Positions 56,538 through 64,000 of a stretch of DNA of 64,000 nucleotides are shown here, piece by piece (the stretch's first letter is position 1; every line of letters begins with the position of its first letter). The notes under the pieces are model-generated. The model made no database searches. It worked only from the letters and a program-made list of their open reading frames with translations, and had not been told where the DNA came from. The DNA lies in NCBI RefSeq assembly GCF_003057745.1, contig NZ_QBJD02000013.1:62001-126000 (forward strand). The letters run 5' to 3'. Made by a program: the position numbers and the translations under genes. The DNA is from Enterobacter sp. RIT418. Lineage in GTDB: Bacteria; Pseudomonadota; Gammaproteobacteria; Enterobacterales; Enterobacteriaceae.

Positions 56538-57911
56538 ATGCGCATTCATATATTGGGGATTTGTGGCACGTTTATGGGCGGACTGGCACTGCTGGCGCGT
56601 TCTTTGGGCCACGAGGTGACAGGTTCGGACGCCAATGTGTATCCGCCAATGAGCACGCTGCTGGAGAAAGAGGGGATCTCCCTGATTCAGGGTTACGATG
56701 CCGGCCAGCTGGACCCGCAGCCGGACCTGGTCATCATTGGCAACGCCATGACCCGCGGTAACCCGTGCGTTGAGGCGGTGCTGGAGCGCAACATTCCGTA
56801 CATGTCCGGCCCGCAGTGGCTGCATGATTTTGTGCTGCGCGACCGCTGGGTGCTGGCCGTGGCCGGTACGCACGGCAAAACGACGACCGCCGGCATGGCG
56901 ACCTGGATCCTGGAAGCCTGCGGCTATAAGCCTGGCTTCGTGATTGGCGGCGTGCCGGGCAACTTCGACGTCTCTGCGCGGCTTGGCGATAGCCCGTTCT
57001 TCGTGATCGAAGCGGACGAATACGACTGCGCGTTCTTCGACAAGCGCTCCAAGTTCGTGCATTACTGCCCGCGCACGCTGATCCTCAACAACCTTGAGTT
57101 CGATCACGCGGACATCTTTGACGACCTGAAAGCCATTCAGAAGCAGTTCCACCACCTGGTGCGCATCGTGCCGGGGCAGGGGCGCATCATCTACCCGGAA
57201 AACGACATCAACCTGAAGCAAACCCTGGCGATGGGCTGCTGGAGCGAGCAGGAGCTGGTGGGCGAGCAGGGCCACTGGCAGGCGAAAAAGCTGAATGCGG
57301 ACGCCTCCGAGTGGGAAGTGCTGCTCGACGGTGAAAAAGTGGGTGAGGTGAAGTGGGCGCTGGTCGGCGAACACAACATGCATAACGGCCTGATGGCGAT
57401 TGCCGCCGCGCGTCACGTGGGGGTTCTTCCTGCGGATGCCGCCAGCGCGCTGGGCTCGTTCATCAACGCCCGCCGCCGCCTGGAGCTGCGCGGTGAAGCC
57501 AACGGCGTGACGGTGTATGACGATTTTGCGCACCACCCGACGGCGATCCTCGCGACGCTTGCCGCGCTGCGCGGAAAGGTCGGCGGAACGGCGCGGATTC
57601 TGGCCGTGCTGGAGCCGCGTTCCAACACCATGAAGATGGGCATCTGCAAAGACGATCTTGCGCCGTCGTTAGGGCGTGCGGATGAGGTCTTCCTGCTGCA
57701 GCCGCAGCATATTCCGTGGCAGGTGGCGGAAGTGGCCGACGCCTGCGTACAGCCTGCGCACTGGAGTGCGGACGTGGATGTCTTAGCGGATATGGTGGTG
57801 AAAGCCGCGCAGCCGGGTGATCACATTCTGGTGATGAGCAACGGCGGCTTTGGTGGGATCCATCAGAAGCTGCTGGACGGCCTGGCGAAGAAGGCGGCAG
57901 CGGCAGCGTAG
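56538..57911 (+). CDS. mpl: UDP-N-acetylmuramate:L-alanyl-gamma-D-glutamyl-meso-diaminopimelate ligase Mpl
   Basis: The product is 457 residues, the exact family length. It has a Mur ligase N-domain (about 1-100), a central ATP-binding domain with AGTHGKTTTAGM (about residues 109-120) and EADEYDCAFFDKRSKF, and a C-domain with YDDFAHHPTAILATL (about 331-345). It recycles murein tripeptide by joining it to UDP-MurNAc in the cytoplasm. It is followed by a paired palindromic repeat before the convergent yjgA. Confidence 0.97.
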   Translation: MRIHILGICGTFMGGLALLARSLGHEVTGSDANVYPPMSTLLEKEGISLIQGYDAGQLDPQPDLVIIGNAMTRGNPCVEAVLERNIPYMSGPQWLHDFVLRDRWVLAVAGTHGKTTTAGMATWILEACGYKPGFVIGGVPGNFDVSARLGDSPFFVIEADEYDCAFFDKRSKFVHYCPRTLILNNLEFDHADIFDDLKAIQKQFHHLVRIVPGQGRIIYPENDINLKQTLAMGCWSEQELVGEQGHWQAKKLNADASEWEVLLDGEKVGEVKWALVGEHNMHNGLMAIAAARHVGVLPADAASALGSFINARRRLELRGEANGVTVYDDFAHHPTAILATLAALRGKVGGTARILAVLEPRSNTMKMGICKDDLAPSLGRADEVFLLQPQHIPWQVAEVADACVQPAHWSADVDVLADMVVKAAQPGDHILVMSNGGFGGIHQKLLDGLAKKAAAAA

Positions 57912-57917
57912 TTTTTT

Positions 57918-57995
57918 CCCCTCACCCTAACCCTCTCCCAAAGGGAGAGGGGATTTTATCCTCCCTCTCCCTTTGGGAGAGGGCCGGGGTGAGGG
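57918..57995. repeat. Paired palindromic CCCTCACCC/CCCTCTCCC repeat between mpl and yjgA
   Basis: Arm 1, 57918-57952, contains CCCTCACCCTAACCCTCTCC; arm 2, 57963-57995, is its reverse complement with few mismatches. The 10-nt spacer allows a very long hairpin. A run of T precedes it and A follows, so it could serve both convergent genes as a 3' element. Confidence 0.85.
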
Positions 57996-58007
57996 AAACC
58001 GACGAGA

Positions 58008-58559
58008 TTACTCTTCGTTCTCCGCCAGCTCGCGCAGGTACTGGAAAATCAGACGCGCGGATTTCGGCGGCTTATTCCCTTCTTTCTCTTTCTTCGCGTT
58101 GCGGATCAGCGAACGCAGCTGCTGGCGGTCTGCGTCTGGCCACAGGTTCAGCACTTCCGGCACGGCATCATCACCCTGTTCAATCAGGCGATCGCGAATT
58201 TGCTCCAGCTTGTGGAACAGCGCAACCTGCTGGTTGTGGCGGTTTTTCAGCTTGTCCAGCGCCTGGCGGATCGGCTCAACGTCGCGCTGACGCAGCATTT
58301 TCCCGATAAGCTGAAGCTGGCGACGACGGCCTTCTTTTTTGATTTTCTGTGCCAGTTCAATGGCATCACGCAGATCCTGGTCGAGCGGGATCTTATCCAG
58401 CGCGTTTTTACCCAGTTCTACCATTTCCGCGCCAAGCTGTTTTAACTCTTCGGCGTCACGTTTAATTTCACTTTTACTGACCCAGATGATCTCATCATCT
58501 TCGTCTTCGATGTCATCACCGGGAACGTCGTCGAGCCAGTCTTCGGGCTGCTTAGTCAT
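58008..58559 (-). CDS. yjgA: Ribosome-associated protein YjgA (DarP), 50S maturation factor
   Basis: The product is 183 residues, the exact family length (DUF615). It is highly charged and helical, with an acidic N-terminus ([20 protein letters not shown]) and basic helical segments, as expected of an RNA-binding protein. The E. coli protein binds late 50S assembly intermediates and influences peptidyl-transferase-centre maturation. It is divergent from pmbA with a short spacer. Confidence 0.95.
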   Translation of the reverse strand: MTKQPEDWLDDVPGDDIEDEDDEIIWVSKSEIKRDAEELKQLGAEMVELGKNALDKIPLDQDLRDAIELAQKIKKEGRRRQLQLIGKMLRQRDVEPIRQALDKLKNRHNQQVALFHKLEQIRDRLIEQGDDAVPEVLNLWPDADRQQLRSLIRNAKKEKEGNKPPKSARLIFQYLRELAENEE

Positions 58560-58654
58560 GTCAGGCTCCTTAAAAAAAGAGGCTAATGTTACCAGTTAAG
58601 ACGCGCACTGAAAAACGGTTCTCTGTTAGACTTCAGATAACTCTCTCTTACAGT

Positions 58655-60007
58655 ATGGCATTTGCGATGAAAGTAACCTCCCAAGTTGAAGCGCAGCGTA
58701 AGATCCTTGAAGAAGCTGTCTCCACCGCGCTGACGCTCGCTTCAGGCAAATCAGATGGCGCCGAAGTGGCGGTCAGCAAAACCACCGGCATTAGCGTGAG
58801 CACCCGCTATGGCGAAGTGGAAAACGTCGAATTTAACAGCGACGGCGCGCTGGGGATTACCGTCTATCACCAGAACCGCAAAGGCAGCGCGTCATCAACC
58901 GATCTCAGCCCGGATGCGATTGCCCGTACGGTACAGGCCGCGCTGGATATCGCCCGCTACACCTCGCCCGACCCTTACGCGGGCGTGGCGGACAAAGATC
59001 TGCTGGCCTTTGACGCCCCGGATCTCGATCTTTTCCATCCGGCGGAAGTGACCCCGGATGAAGCCATTGAAATGGCCGCGCGCGCCGAGCAGGCTTCCCT
59101 GCAGGCCGACAAGCGCATCACCAATACCGAAGGCGGCAGCTTTAATAGCCACTACGGCATCAAGGTATTTGGCAATAGCCACGGCATGCTGCAGGGCTAC
59201 TGCTCTACGCGCCACTCGCTCTCCAGCTGCGTGATTGCGGAAGAAAATGGCGATATGGAGCGTGATTACGCCTACACCATTGGCCGCGCGCTGGGCGATT
59301 TGCAGTCTCCGGAGTGGGTCGGTAAAGAGTGTGCCGAACGCACGCTGTCGCGCCTTTCTCCGCGCAAGCTCTCCACCATGAAGGCGCCGGTCATTTTTGC
59401 CAATGAGGTGGCGACCGGCCTGTTCGGTCACCTGGTCGGCGCCATCGCGGGCGGCTCGGTTTACCGTAAATCGACCTTCCTCCTCGACTCGCTGGGTAAG
59501 CAGATCCTGCCGGAATGGCTGACCATTGAAGAACATCCGCACCTGCTGAAAGGCCTGGCCTCCACGCCGTTCGACAGCGAAGGCGTGCGCACGGAGCGTC
59601 GCGATATCATCAAAGACGGCATCCTGACGCAGTGGCTGCTCACCAACTACTCCGCGCGCAAGCTGGGACTGAAAAGCACCGGCCATGCGGGCGGTATCCA
59701 CAACTGGCGCATCGCCGGGCAGGGCCTCAACTTTGAGCAGATGCTGAAGGAGATGGGCACCGGGCTGGTGGTCACCGAGCTGATGGGCCAGGGCGTAAGC
59801 GGCATTACCGGGGACTACTCGCGCGGCGCGGCGGGCTTCTGGGTGGAAAACGGTGAAATTCAGTATCCGGTGAGCGAAATAACCATCGCCGGCAACCTGA
59901 AGGACATGTGGCGCAACATCGTTACGGTCGGTAACGATATTGAAACACGTAGCAATATACAGTGTGGTTCTGTACTTCTGCCCGAAATGAAAATTGCGGG
60001 TCAATAG
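58655..60007 (+). CDS. pmbA: Metalloprotease PmbA (TldE subunit)
   Basis: The product is 450 residues from the ATG at 58655 ([20 protein letters not shown]), the family N-terminus; the open frame extends upstream to 58586 without similarity. An internal ATG at 58667 is also possible. PmbA/TldE forms a heterodimer with TldD, which carries the zinc site. The pair degrades the CcdA antitoxin and processes microcin B17 in E. coli. The conserved [20 protein letters not shown] region and C-terminal [20 protein letters not shown] are present. It is followed by cybC after 38 bases. Confidence 0.96.
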   Translation: MAFAMKVTSQVEAQRKILEEAVSTALTLASGKSDGAEVAVSKTTGISVSTRYGEVENVEFNSDGALGITVYHQNRKGSASSTDLSPDAIARTVQAALDIARYTSPDPYAGVADKDLLAFDAPDLDLFHPAEVTPDEAIEMAARAEQASLQADKRITNTEGGSFNSHYGIKVFGNSHGMLQGYCSTRHSLSSCVIAEENGDMERDYAYTIGRALGDLQSPEWVGKECAERTLSRLSPRKLSTMKAPVIFANEVATGLFGHLVGAIAGGSVYRKSTFLLDSLGKQILPEWLTIEEHPHLLKGLASTPFDSEGVRTERRDIIKDGILTQWLLTNYSARKLGLKSTGHAGGIHNWRIAGQGLNFEQMLKEMGTGLVVTELMGQGVSGITGDYSRGAAGFWVENGEIQYPVSEITIAGNLKDMWRNIVTVGNDIETRSNIQCGSVLLPEMKIAGQ

Positions 60008-60045
60008 CGATAGCGTTTTGTTAATAATAAAAAAGGAAGTGAGCA

Positions 60046-60432
60046 ATGCGTAAACATCTGTTAGCGATCGTCGCAGCTTCAACGCTGGTTCTAGGCTCTA
60101 CTGCGTTTGCCGCCGATCTTGAAGACAACATGGACATCCTCAGTCAAAACCTGAAGGTGGTGCAGAAAACGGACAATGCGGCGGAAATGAAAGACGCATT
60201 GACCAAAATGCGTGAAGCGGCGCTGGACGCGCAAAAAGCGACGCCGCCGAAGCTGGAAAGCAAAGCGCCGGACAGCCCTGAAATGAAGGACTTCCGCCAC
60301 GGTTTTGACGTGCTGGTGGGCCAGATCGACGGCGCGCTGAAGCTGGCCAACGAAGGCAAAGTGAAGGAAGCCCAGGCGGCAGCCGACCAGTTTGTCGCCA
60401 CGCGCAATACCTACCACAAAAAGTATCGTTAA
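60046..60432 (+). CDS. cybC: Soluble cytochrome b562
   Basis: The product is 128 residues: a 22-residue signal peptide ([20 protein letters not shown]..) and a 106-residue mature four-helix bundle. Heme ligands are present at mature Met7 (ADLEDNM) and His102 (NTYHKKYR). It is a periplasmic b-type heme protein of unclear physiological role. Unlike many E. coli strains, the signal sequence is intact. A good AAGGAAG ribosome site precedes it. A terminator lies 27 bases downstream. Confidence 0.96.
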   Translation: MRKHLLAIVAASTLVLGSTAFAADLEDNMDILSQNLKVVQKTDNAAEMKDALTKMREAALDAQKATPPKLESKAPDSPEMKDFRHGFDVLVGQIDGALKLANEGKVKEAQAAADQFVATRNTYHKKYR

Positions 60433-60459
60433 CAGATCGCGCATCTGATACACATCCAG

Positions 60460-60485
60460 CGGGAGCCAGCGGCTCCCGTTTTTTT
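60460..60485 (+). terminator. Terminator of cybC
   Basis: CGGGAGCC-AGC-GGCTCCCG stem followed by seven T. It is a textbook intrinsic terminator. Confidence 0.95.
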
Positions 60486-60578
60486 GCCTGGTGATAAGTA
60501 AACCCTATCGCCATCACATTTTTGCATTACCACGCCTGAACGTTTTCATTCGCATCCTGCGCGTTTCACCGCGTGAAT

Positions 60579-60596
60579 GCGTGATATTCATCACGC
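60579..60596 (+). promoter_or_regulatory. CRP-like operator
   Basis: GCGTGA-TATTCA-TCACGC, with the core GTGA-N6-TCAC of the CRP consensus in perfect symmetry. It lies about 190 bp before the operon start. It suggests catabolite control of the downstream genes. Confidence 0.6.
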
Positions 60597-60659
60597 AAAT
60601 ACAGCGTTTTATCCACATTCAACGTTTTTATGTGGCACAGATCACTACCGCGGCTCGCC

Positions 60660-60679
60660 TTTCCACTTCGAAGTGGAAA
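60660..60679. promoter_or_regulatory. Perfect 20-bp palindromic operator candidate
   Basis: TTTCCACTTC/GAAGTGGAAA without a spacer. The size and symmetry fit a dimeric repressor (for example GntR, LacI or RpiR type). No such regulator gene lies in the window; it may lie further downstream of the operon or elsewhere. The palindrome is 87 bp upstream of the first start codon. Confidence 0.6.
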
Positions 60680-60765
60680 ACAACTCGCTACAAACATTGC
60701 GCGCCCAACGTTAGTTTTATTCCAGAGCCATTAACGGGGTAAGACCAGTGATTAACGGAGCGGTA

Positions 60766-61086
60766 ATGAACGACGTTGGGGAACAGGCGGTGCAAACAGA
60801 ACAGCTCGCGACCACCATGCTGCAGCAGGTCTATGCCCTGCTGGCCGGGCATAACATCATCCCCAATGCGGTACAGGAACAAATGCTCACCTCTCACGTT
60901 CGCGCAATGGCGCACCGGTCCGTGACCGGCGAGCCGCTGCCGGAGGTTGAAGCGGATCTGTTCGACGAAATTTCACCTGATTCAATGCAACTCGCCCGTG
61001 AAGTGGTGGCGCAGTTTGGCAACCTTCCTGATGAAGAAGCCTGGCTGCTCTCCGTTCACTTTGAAGTCGCGAAAGACAACCTTTAA
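60766..61086 (+). CDS. Small PRD-domain protein
   Basis: The product is 106 residues from the ATG at 60766, which has GGAG six bases upstream; a GTG at 60748 would add six residues. It is a single PTS-regulation-domain-like helical module ending in LPDEEAWLLSVHFEVAKDNL, which matches the conserved HF-containing PRD helix. Unlike BglG or LevR there is no RNA- or DNA-binding domain, so it may act as a phosphorylation-responsive partner. The closest analogue I recall is YhfY of the E. coli yhf operon. It is the first gene of a tightly packed operon. Confidence 0.8.
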   Translation: MNDVGEQAVQTEQLATTMLQQVYALLAGHNIIPNAVQEQMLTSHVRAMAHRSVTGEPLPEVEADLFDEISPDSMQLAREVVAQFGNLPDEEAWLLSVHFEVAKDNL

Positions 61087-61096
61087 GGAGCAACAC

Positions 61097-61459
61097 ATGG
61101 AACAAATTACAGTCGTGATTGGCGATCGCCTGGGTAAAGGTCAGAAAGTGGCTGCCGGTGTCGAAAAAGCAGGTGGACGCGCGGTTGTCGTGCCGGGCGT
61201 GGCCGCGGATATGAAGCTTGGCGACGTGATGAAAGCGGAAAACGCCACCTTCGGCATCTCCTTCTGCGGCAGCGGCGGCGCGGGCGCAATCACGGCGCAA
61301 ACCAAGTATGGCTACAAGGCCAAATACGGCATGCGCTCCGTGGACGAGGGCGTCACCGCCATCAACGAAGGCTGCAACGTGCTGGGCTTCGGCTTTATGG
61401 ATAAAGAAGAGCTGGGCGAGCGTCTGGTGCAGGCGTGGCAGAAGAAGCACGGCGCGTAA
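61097..61459 (+). CDS. Glycine-rich SFCGS-family protein
   Basis: The product is 120 residues from the ATG at 61097 with an AAGGAG site. It is a soluble alpha/beta protein with the family signature ISFCGSGGAGAITAQTKYGY at about residues 53-72 and a second glycine-rich strand VLGFGFMDKEELGERL near the C-terminus. The single conserved cysteine inside a glycine loop recalls the phosphorylated cysteine loop of PTS IIB proteins and the GACNTGAG loop of YhfU, but no function is established. It lies ten bases after the PRD gene. Confidence 0.85.
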   Translation: MEQITVVIGDRLGKGQKVAAGVEKAGGRAVVVPGVAADMKLGDVMKAENATFGISFCGSGGAGAITAQTKYGYKAKYGMRSVDEGVTAINEGCNVLGFGFMDKEELGERLVQAWQKKHGA

Positions 61460-61461
61460 GC

Positions 61462-61761
61462 ATGAAAGAACAATTCACAACCACGGTGAGAGTGAAGGGG
61501 AAGGGCGACGCCAAAGCGCGCGCCTTTGCCGACGCGCTCAACCACGTTCAGGCCGCGGTGATGAAAGCCTCACCGCATATCTTACTGCGTATTGAGCCAC
61601 AGGATGTGCAGGTCGTTCAGGCGCAAGAAGCGGTGCGCAAAGAAGCCTTTCTGTTCTTCTTTTTGCGCCGGGAAAGACGCACCTACAGCGTGGAGCTGGA
61701 TGTGACCGTCAACGTGACCGCCATCAATCTCGACCGGGTGGATTTCGTCACGCAACGCTGA
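61462..61761 (+). CDS. DUF4312-family protein
   Basis: The product is 99 residues from the ATG at 61462, two bases after the SFCGS stop codon. It starts MKEQFTTTVRVKGKGDAKAR and has a ferredoxin-like alpha/beta pattern (strand, helix AFADALNHVQAAVMKA, strands ILLRIEPQDVQVVQ and YSVELDVTVNVTAINLDRVD). It has no signal peptide and is probably cytoplasmic. Function unknown; it always travels with DUF4311/DUF4310 in the clusters I know. Confidence 0.82.
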   Translation: MKEQFTTTVRVKGKGDAKARAFADALNHVQAAVMKASPHILLRIEPQDVQVVQAQEAVRKEAFLFFFLRRERRTYSVELDVTVNVTAINLDRVDFVTQR

Positions 61762-61784
61762 TTCTTACTACATAGGGCAGACTA

Positions 61785-62561
61785 ATGTTCCTGATAATAT
61801 TAATAAAATCGCTCATCATCGGCGGCCTGGTTGGCGTCGGCGTTGGGGCCGGGGCTGCACGCATGTTTCATGCGCCTACCACACAGGGTATGGGCGCGTT
61901 TCGTACGTTGGGGGAACTGAACTCCTGCGAAGGGGACCCGGCCTCTCACTTCTCCTTTGGGCTGGGCTTCTTCTTTAACGCCTGGGCGTCATCCGTGGCC
62001 GCGGGGGCGTTCACGCAGGACGTTGACCACCGCATCATCCCGAACTGGGGCGCCGCGGCGCTGATGATCAAGAACCGTAACGTCGGCGAAACGCTGCACG
62101 ACCCGCGCAAAATGGCGATTGCCTGCGGCATCATCGGCATGCTGGTTGTCACCTTCCTGAACCTTACCGCCTCCTCCGTGCCGGCCGCGCTTCAGGTCAC
62201 CGCCGTGAAGGTGCTGGTGCCCGCAGCAAACCTGCTGGTGAACACCGTGATGCCGGTGATCTTCTGGCTGGCGGCCATCGACGCGGGTAAAAAATCCGGC
62301 TTCTGGGCCACCGTGTTTGGCGGCGCGGCGCAGCTGATCATGGGTAACGCCGTACCGGGCCTGGTGCTGGGGATCCTGATTGGTAAAGGCGTGGAAGAGA
62401 GCGGCTGGAACCACGTGACCAAAGTGATGATGGCGGCGATTGTTCTGCTGTTCGTCCTGAGCGGCTTCTTCCGCGGCTTCGACATGAAGATGATCGAATC
62501 CTTCCATCTGACCGTGCCGAACTGGCTCGACATGATCCACAACTCGCTCAGCGGTAAATAA
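61785..62561 (+). CDS. DUF4311-family integral membrane protein
   Basis: The product is 258 residues with about seven hydrophobic helices. The N-terminal helix is glycine-rich (LIIGGLVGVGVGAGAARMFH). Conserved polar loops include ELNSCEGDPASHFSFGLGFF and AGAFTQDVDHRIIPNWGAAA, which suggest a substrate site facing the membrane interior. With DUF4310 it probably forms one inner-membrane transporter. The substrate is unknown. It lies 23 bases after the DUF4312 gene. Confidence 0.85.
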   Translation: MFLIILIKSLIIGGLVGVGVGAGAARMFHAPTTQGMGAFRTLGELNSCEGDPASHFSFGLGFFFNAWASSVAAGAFTQDVDHRIIPNWGAAALMIKNRNVGETLHDPRKMAIACGIIGMLVVTFLNLTASSVPAALQVTAVKVLVPAANLLVNTVMPVIFWLAAIDAGKKSGFWATVFGGAAQLIMGNAVPGLVLGILIGKGVEESGWNHVTKVMMAAIVLLFVLSGFFRGFDMKMIESFHLTVPNWLDMIHNSLSGK

Positions 62562-62574
62562 CAGGAGCCTCTAA

Positions 62575-63216
62575 ATGGAACAGAATAAAGGTTTTTGGTA
62601 TGCCGACTGGTCGTTCCCGATCTTCGTTGGCCTGCTCTCCTCCGGCGTGTTCGCCGGGACGCACATGTACTACCTGTACGGCATCGGCGCGTTTAACGAA
62701 GTGGCCTTCGTGGCGATGCTGAAAGCGGGGATGGATACCGGCGTGTACGGCGCGGTGGCGGCGTTCGGCGCGAGCTTCCTGTTCGCCCGCATCATCGAAG
62801 GCTCGCTGGTCGGTATTCTGGATATCGGCGGCGCGATCCAGACCGGCGTGGGCTTAGGCGTTCCGGCGCTGCTGCTGGGCGCGGGCATTATGTTCCCGGT
62901 GACCAACTTCATTGCCGCGCTGATTACCGGCCTGGTGATTGGCCTGGCGATTGGCTACGTCATCATCCTGGCGCGTAAGTTCACCATCAACCAGAGCAAC
63001 TCCACCTACGGCGCGGACGTGATGATGGGCGCGGGCAACGCCTCCGGCCGCTTCCTCGGGCCGCTGATTATCCTCAGCGCCATGACCGCCTCCATTCCGA
63101 TCGGCGTGGGGTCACTGCTGGGCGCGCTGCTGTTCTACATCTGGCAGAAGCCGATTACCGGCGGCGCGATCCTCGGCGCCATGCTGTTAGGCTGGCTGTT
63201 CCCGGTCGCCCTTTAA
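62575..63216 (+). CDS. DUF4310-family integral membrane protein
   Basis: The product is 213 residues with about six hydrophobic helices. It starts MEQNKGFWYADWSFPIFVGL. Glycine-rich helices and the loop NQSNSTYGADVMMGAGNASG are typical of the family. It has no ATPase or known energy domain. With DUF4311 it is predicted to form a two-subunit membrane channel or carrier. It lies 13 bases after the DUF4311 gene, which has an AGGAG site before the DUF4310 start. Confidence 0.85.
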   Translation: MEQNKGFWYADWSFPIFVGLLSSGVFAGTHMYYLYGIGAFNEVAFVAMLKAGMDTGVYGAVAAFGASFLFARIIEGSLVGILDIGGAIQTGVGLGVPALLLGAGIMFPVTNFIAALITGLVIGLAIGYVIILARKFTINQSNSTYGADVMMGAGNASGRFLGPLIILSAMTASIPIGVGSLLGALLFYIWQKPITGGAILGAMLLGWLFPVAL

Positions 63217-63258
63217 CACCTGCGGGCGCTGCGGCGCCCGCCTTACCAGGAGAACCCC

Positions 63259-64000
63259 ATGTTTGATTTACTCCTGCGCCGCGCGCGCCTCTCCGACGAT
63301 ACCCTGACCGATATCGCCATTCAGGACGGGAAAATCGCGGCGCTGGGCGAGATTAACGCACCCGCCCGTAAAACGGTTGAGCTAAACGGCGACGTGTTCG
63401 TCAGCGCAGGCTGGATCGACTCCCACGTTCACTGCTACCCGAACTCCCCGATTTACCACGACGAGCCGGACAGCGTCGGCATCGCTACCGGCGTCACCAC
63501 CGTAGTGGACGCGGGCAGCACGGGGGCTGACGACGTCGACGATTTCTACGCGATGACCCGCAAAGCCGCGACGGAGGTGTACGCGCTGCTGAACATCTCC
63601 CGCGTGGGGCTGATTGCCCAGAACGAGCTGGCCAACATGGTGAACGTCGATGCGGGCGCGGTGAAGCAGGCGGTGAAGCGCCACCCTGATTTTATCGTCG
63701 GCCTGAAGGCGCGCATGAGCAGCAGCGTGGTCGGCGAGAACGGCATTGCGCCGCTGGAACACGCGAAAGCCATTCAGAAAGAAAACGGCGATCTGCCGCT
63801 GATGGTGCACATCGGCAACAACCCGCCGAACCTCGACGAAATCGCCGAGCTGCTGAGCTCCGGCGACATCATCACCCACTGCTATAACGGCAAGCCGAAC
63901 CGCATCCTGACGCCGTCCGGCGAGCTGCGGGCGTCCATCACCTCCGCCCTGAAGCGCGGCGTGCGTCTGGACGTCGGCCACGGCACCGCGAGCTTCAGCT
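63259..64000 (+). CDS. Amidohydrolase/deacetylase-family metallohydrolase, partial (C-terminus beyond window)
   Basis: The frame starts at the ATG at 63259 (CCAGGAG ribosome site) and is open to the window end, about 247 residues. The amidohydrolase-superfamily metal motif is present: GWIDSHVHCYPN (HxH at about residues 59-61), a bridging-lysine candidate in IVGLKARMSSS, histidines in LMVHIGNNPP and IITHCYNGK, and DVGHGTASF at the end. Members of this subgroup act as deacetylases or esterases on small N- or O-acylated compounds, but the natural substrate is unknown. Related clusters are followed by a DgaE-like PLP lyase and an aldolase; those would lie beyond the window. It is cytoplasmic, probably acting on the substrate imported by DUF4311/4310. 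Confidence 0.9.
   Translation, partial: MFDLLLRRARLSDDTLTDIAIQDGKIAALGEINAPARKTVELNGDVFVSAGWIDSHVHCYPNSPIYHDEPDSVGIATGVTTVVDAGSTGADDVDDFYAMTRKAATEVYALLNISRVGLIAQNELANMVNVDAGAVKQAVKRHPDFIVGLKARMSSSVVGENGIAPLEHAKAIQKENGDLPLMVHIGNNPPNLDEIAELLSSGDIITHCYNGKPNRILTPSGELRASITSALKRGVRLDVGHGTASFS

Larger units (their letters stand above)
60486..60765 (+). promoter_or_regulatory. Control region of the PRD/SFCGS/DUF4310 operon
   Basis: The region between cybC and the operon contains no gene I can support. It holds a CRP-like site (60579-60596) and a perfect 20-bp palindrome (60660-60679), listed separately. A sigma-54-like GG-N10-GC spacing occurs at 60674-60687 but with poor flanking match. In E. coli nrdG follows cybC; here the accessory operon intervenes. 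Confidence 0.5.

Noticed and set aside
60674-60687. Sigma-54 promoter for the PRD/SFCGS operon
   Set aside because: Only the GG-N10-GC spacing fits; the flanking bases do not match TGGCACG-N4-TTGC, and it overlaps the palindrome.

Overview
The window looks like chromosomal DNA of an Enterobacteriaceae member close to Enterobacter, Lelliottia or Leclercia. The backbone follows the Escherichia coli ytf/yjf order almost gene for gene: ytfB-fklB-cycA-ytfE-ytfF-qorB-ytfH-cpdB-cysQ-ytfJ-ytfK-ytfL-(island)-msrA-tamA-tamB-ytfP-ppa-ytfQRT-yjfF-fbp-mpl-yjgA-pmbA-cybC. Proteins are near full family length with conserved active sites. The genus is an inference from synteny, GC content and the accessory genes; no rRNA is present.

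Layout. Positions 1-14.7 kb are backbone, with two accessory insertions: a Tsr/Tar-type chemoreceptor after ytfE and an AraC-type regulator between ytfF and qorB. Positions 14.7-41.4 kb are a 26.7-kb island between ytfL and msrA. It encodes a type I secretion system: a TolC-like outer membrane protein, a 6016-residue Bap/BapA-type adhesin, an ABC exporter and a HlyD-like adaptor. Two regulators in AT-richer DNA close the island: a double winged-helix protein and a LuxR-HTH/EAL fusion that ties it to cyclic-di-GMP. Positions 41.4-53.7 kb hold msrA, the tamAB translocation module, ytfP, ppa and the galactofuranose ABC transporter operon. A second chemoreceptor follows that operon. Positions 55.3-60.4 kb are backbone metabolism (fbp, mpl, yjgA, pmbA, cybC). 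Positions 60.4-64 kb start an accessory operon that runs off the window: PRD protein, SFCGS-family protein, DUF4312, two membrane proteins (DUF4311, DUF4310) and an amidohydrolase.

How the parts work together. The four secretion genes would export the adhesin in one step from cytoplasm to surface. The C-terminal RTX-like signal leaves first, so the integrin-like FG-GAP region probably lies at the distal tip of a long stalk of about 50 Ig-like modules. Both chemoreceptor genes have well-spaced sigma-28 (FliA) promoters, so motility and adhesion genes lie close together. ytfE has a near-perfect NsrR operator (nitrosative stress). The terminal operon looks like an uncharacterised membrane system coupled to a deacetylase-type enzyme, with a CRP-like site and a perfect 20-bp palindrome upstream. 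Its gene set recalls the E. coli yhf operon.

The most notable observations are the six-domain, 1797-bp higher-order repeat in the adhesin gene, the candidate adhesive tip, the HTH-EAL regulator and the DUF4310-4312 operon. No IS element, integrase, tRNA, rRNA or CRISPR array was found.
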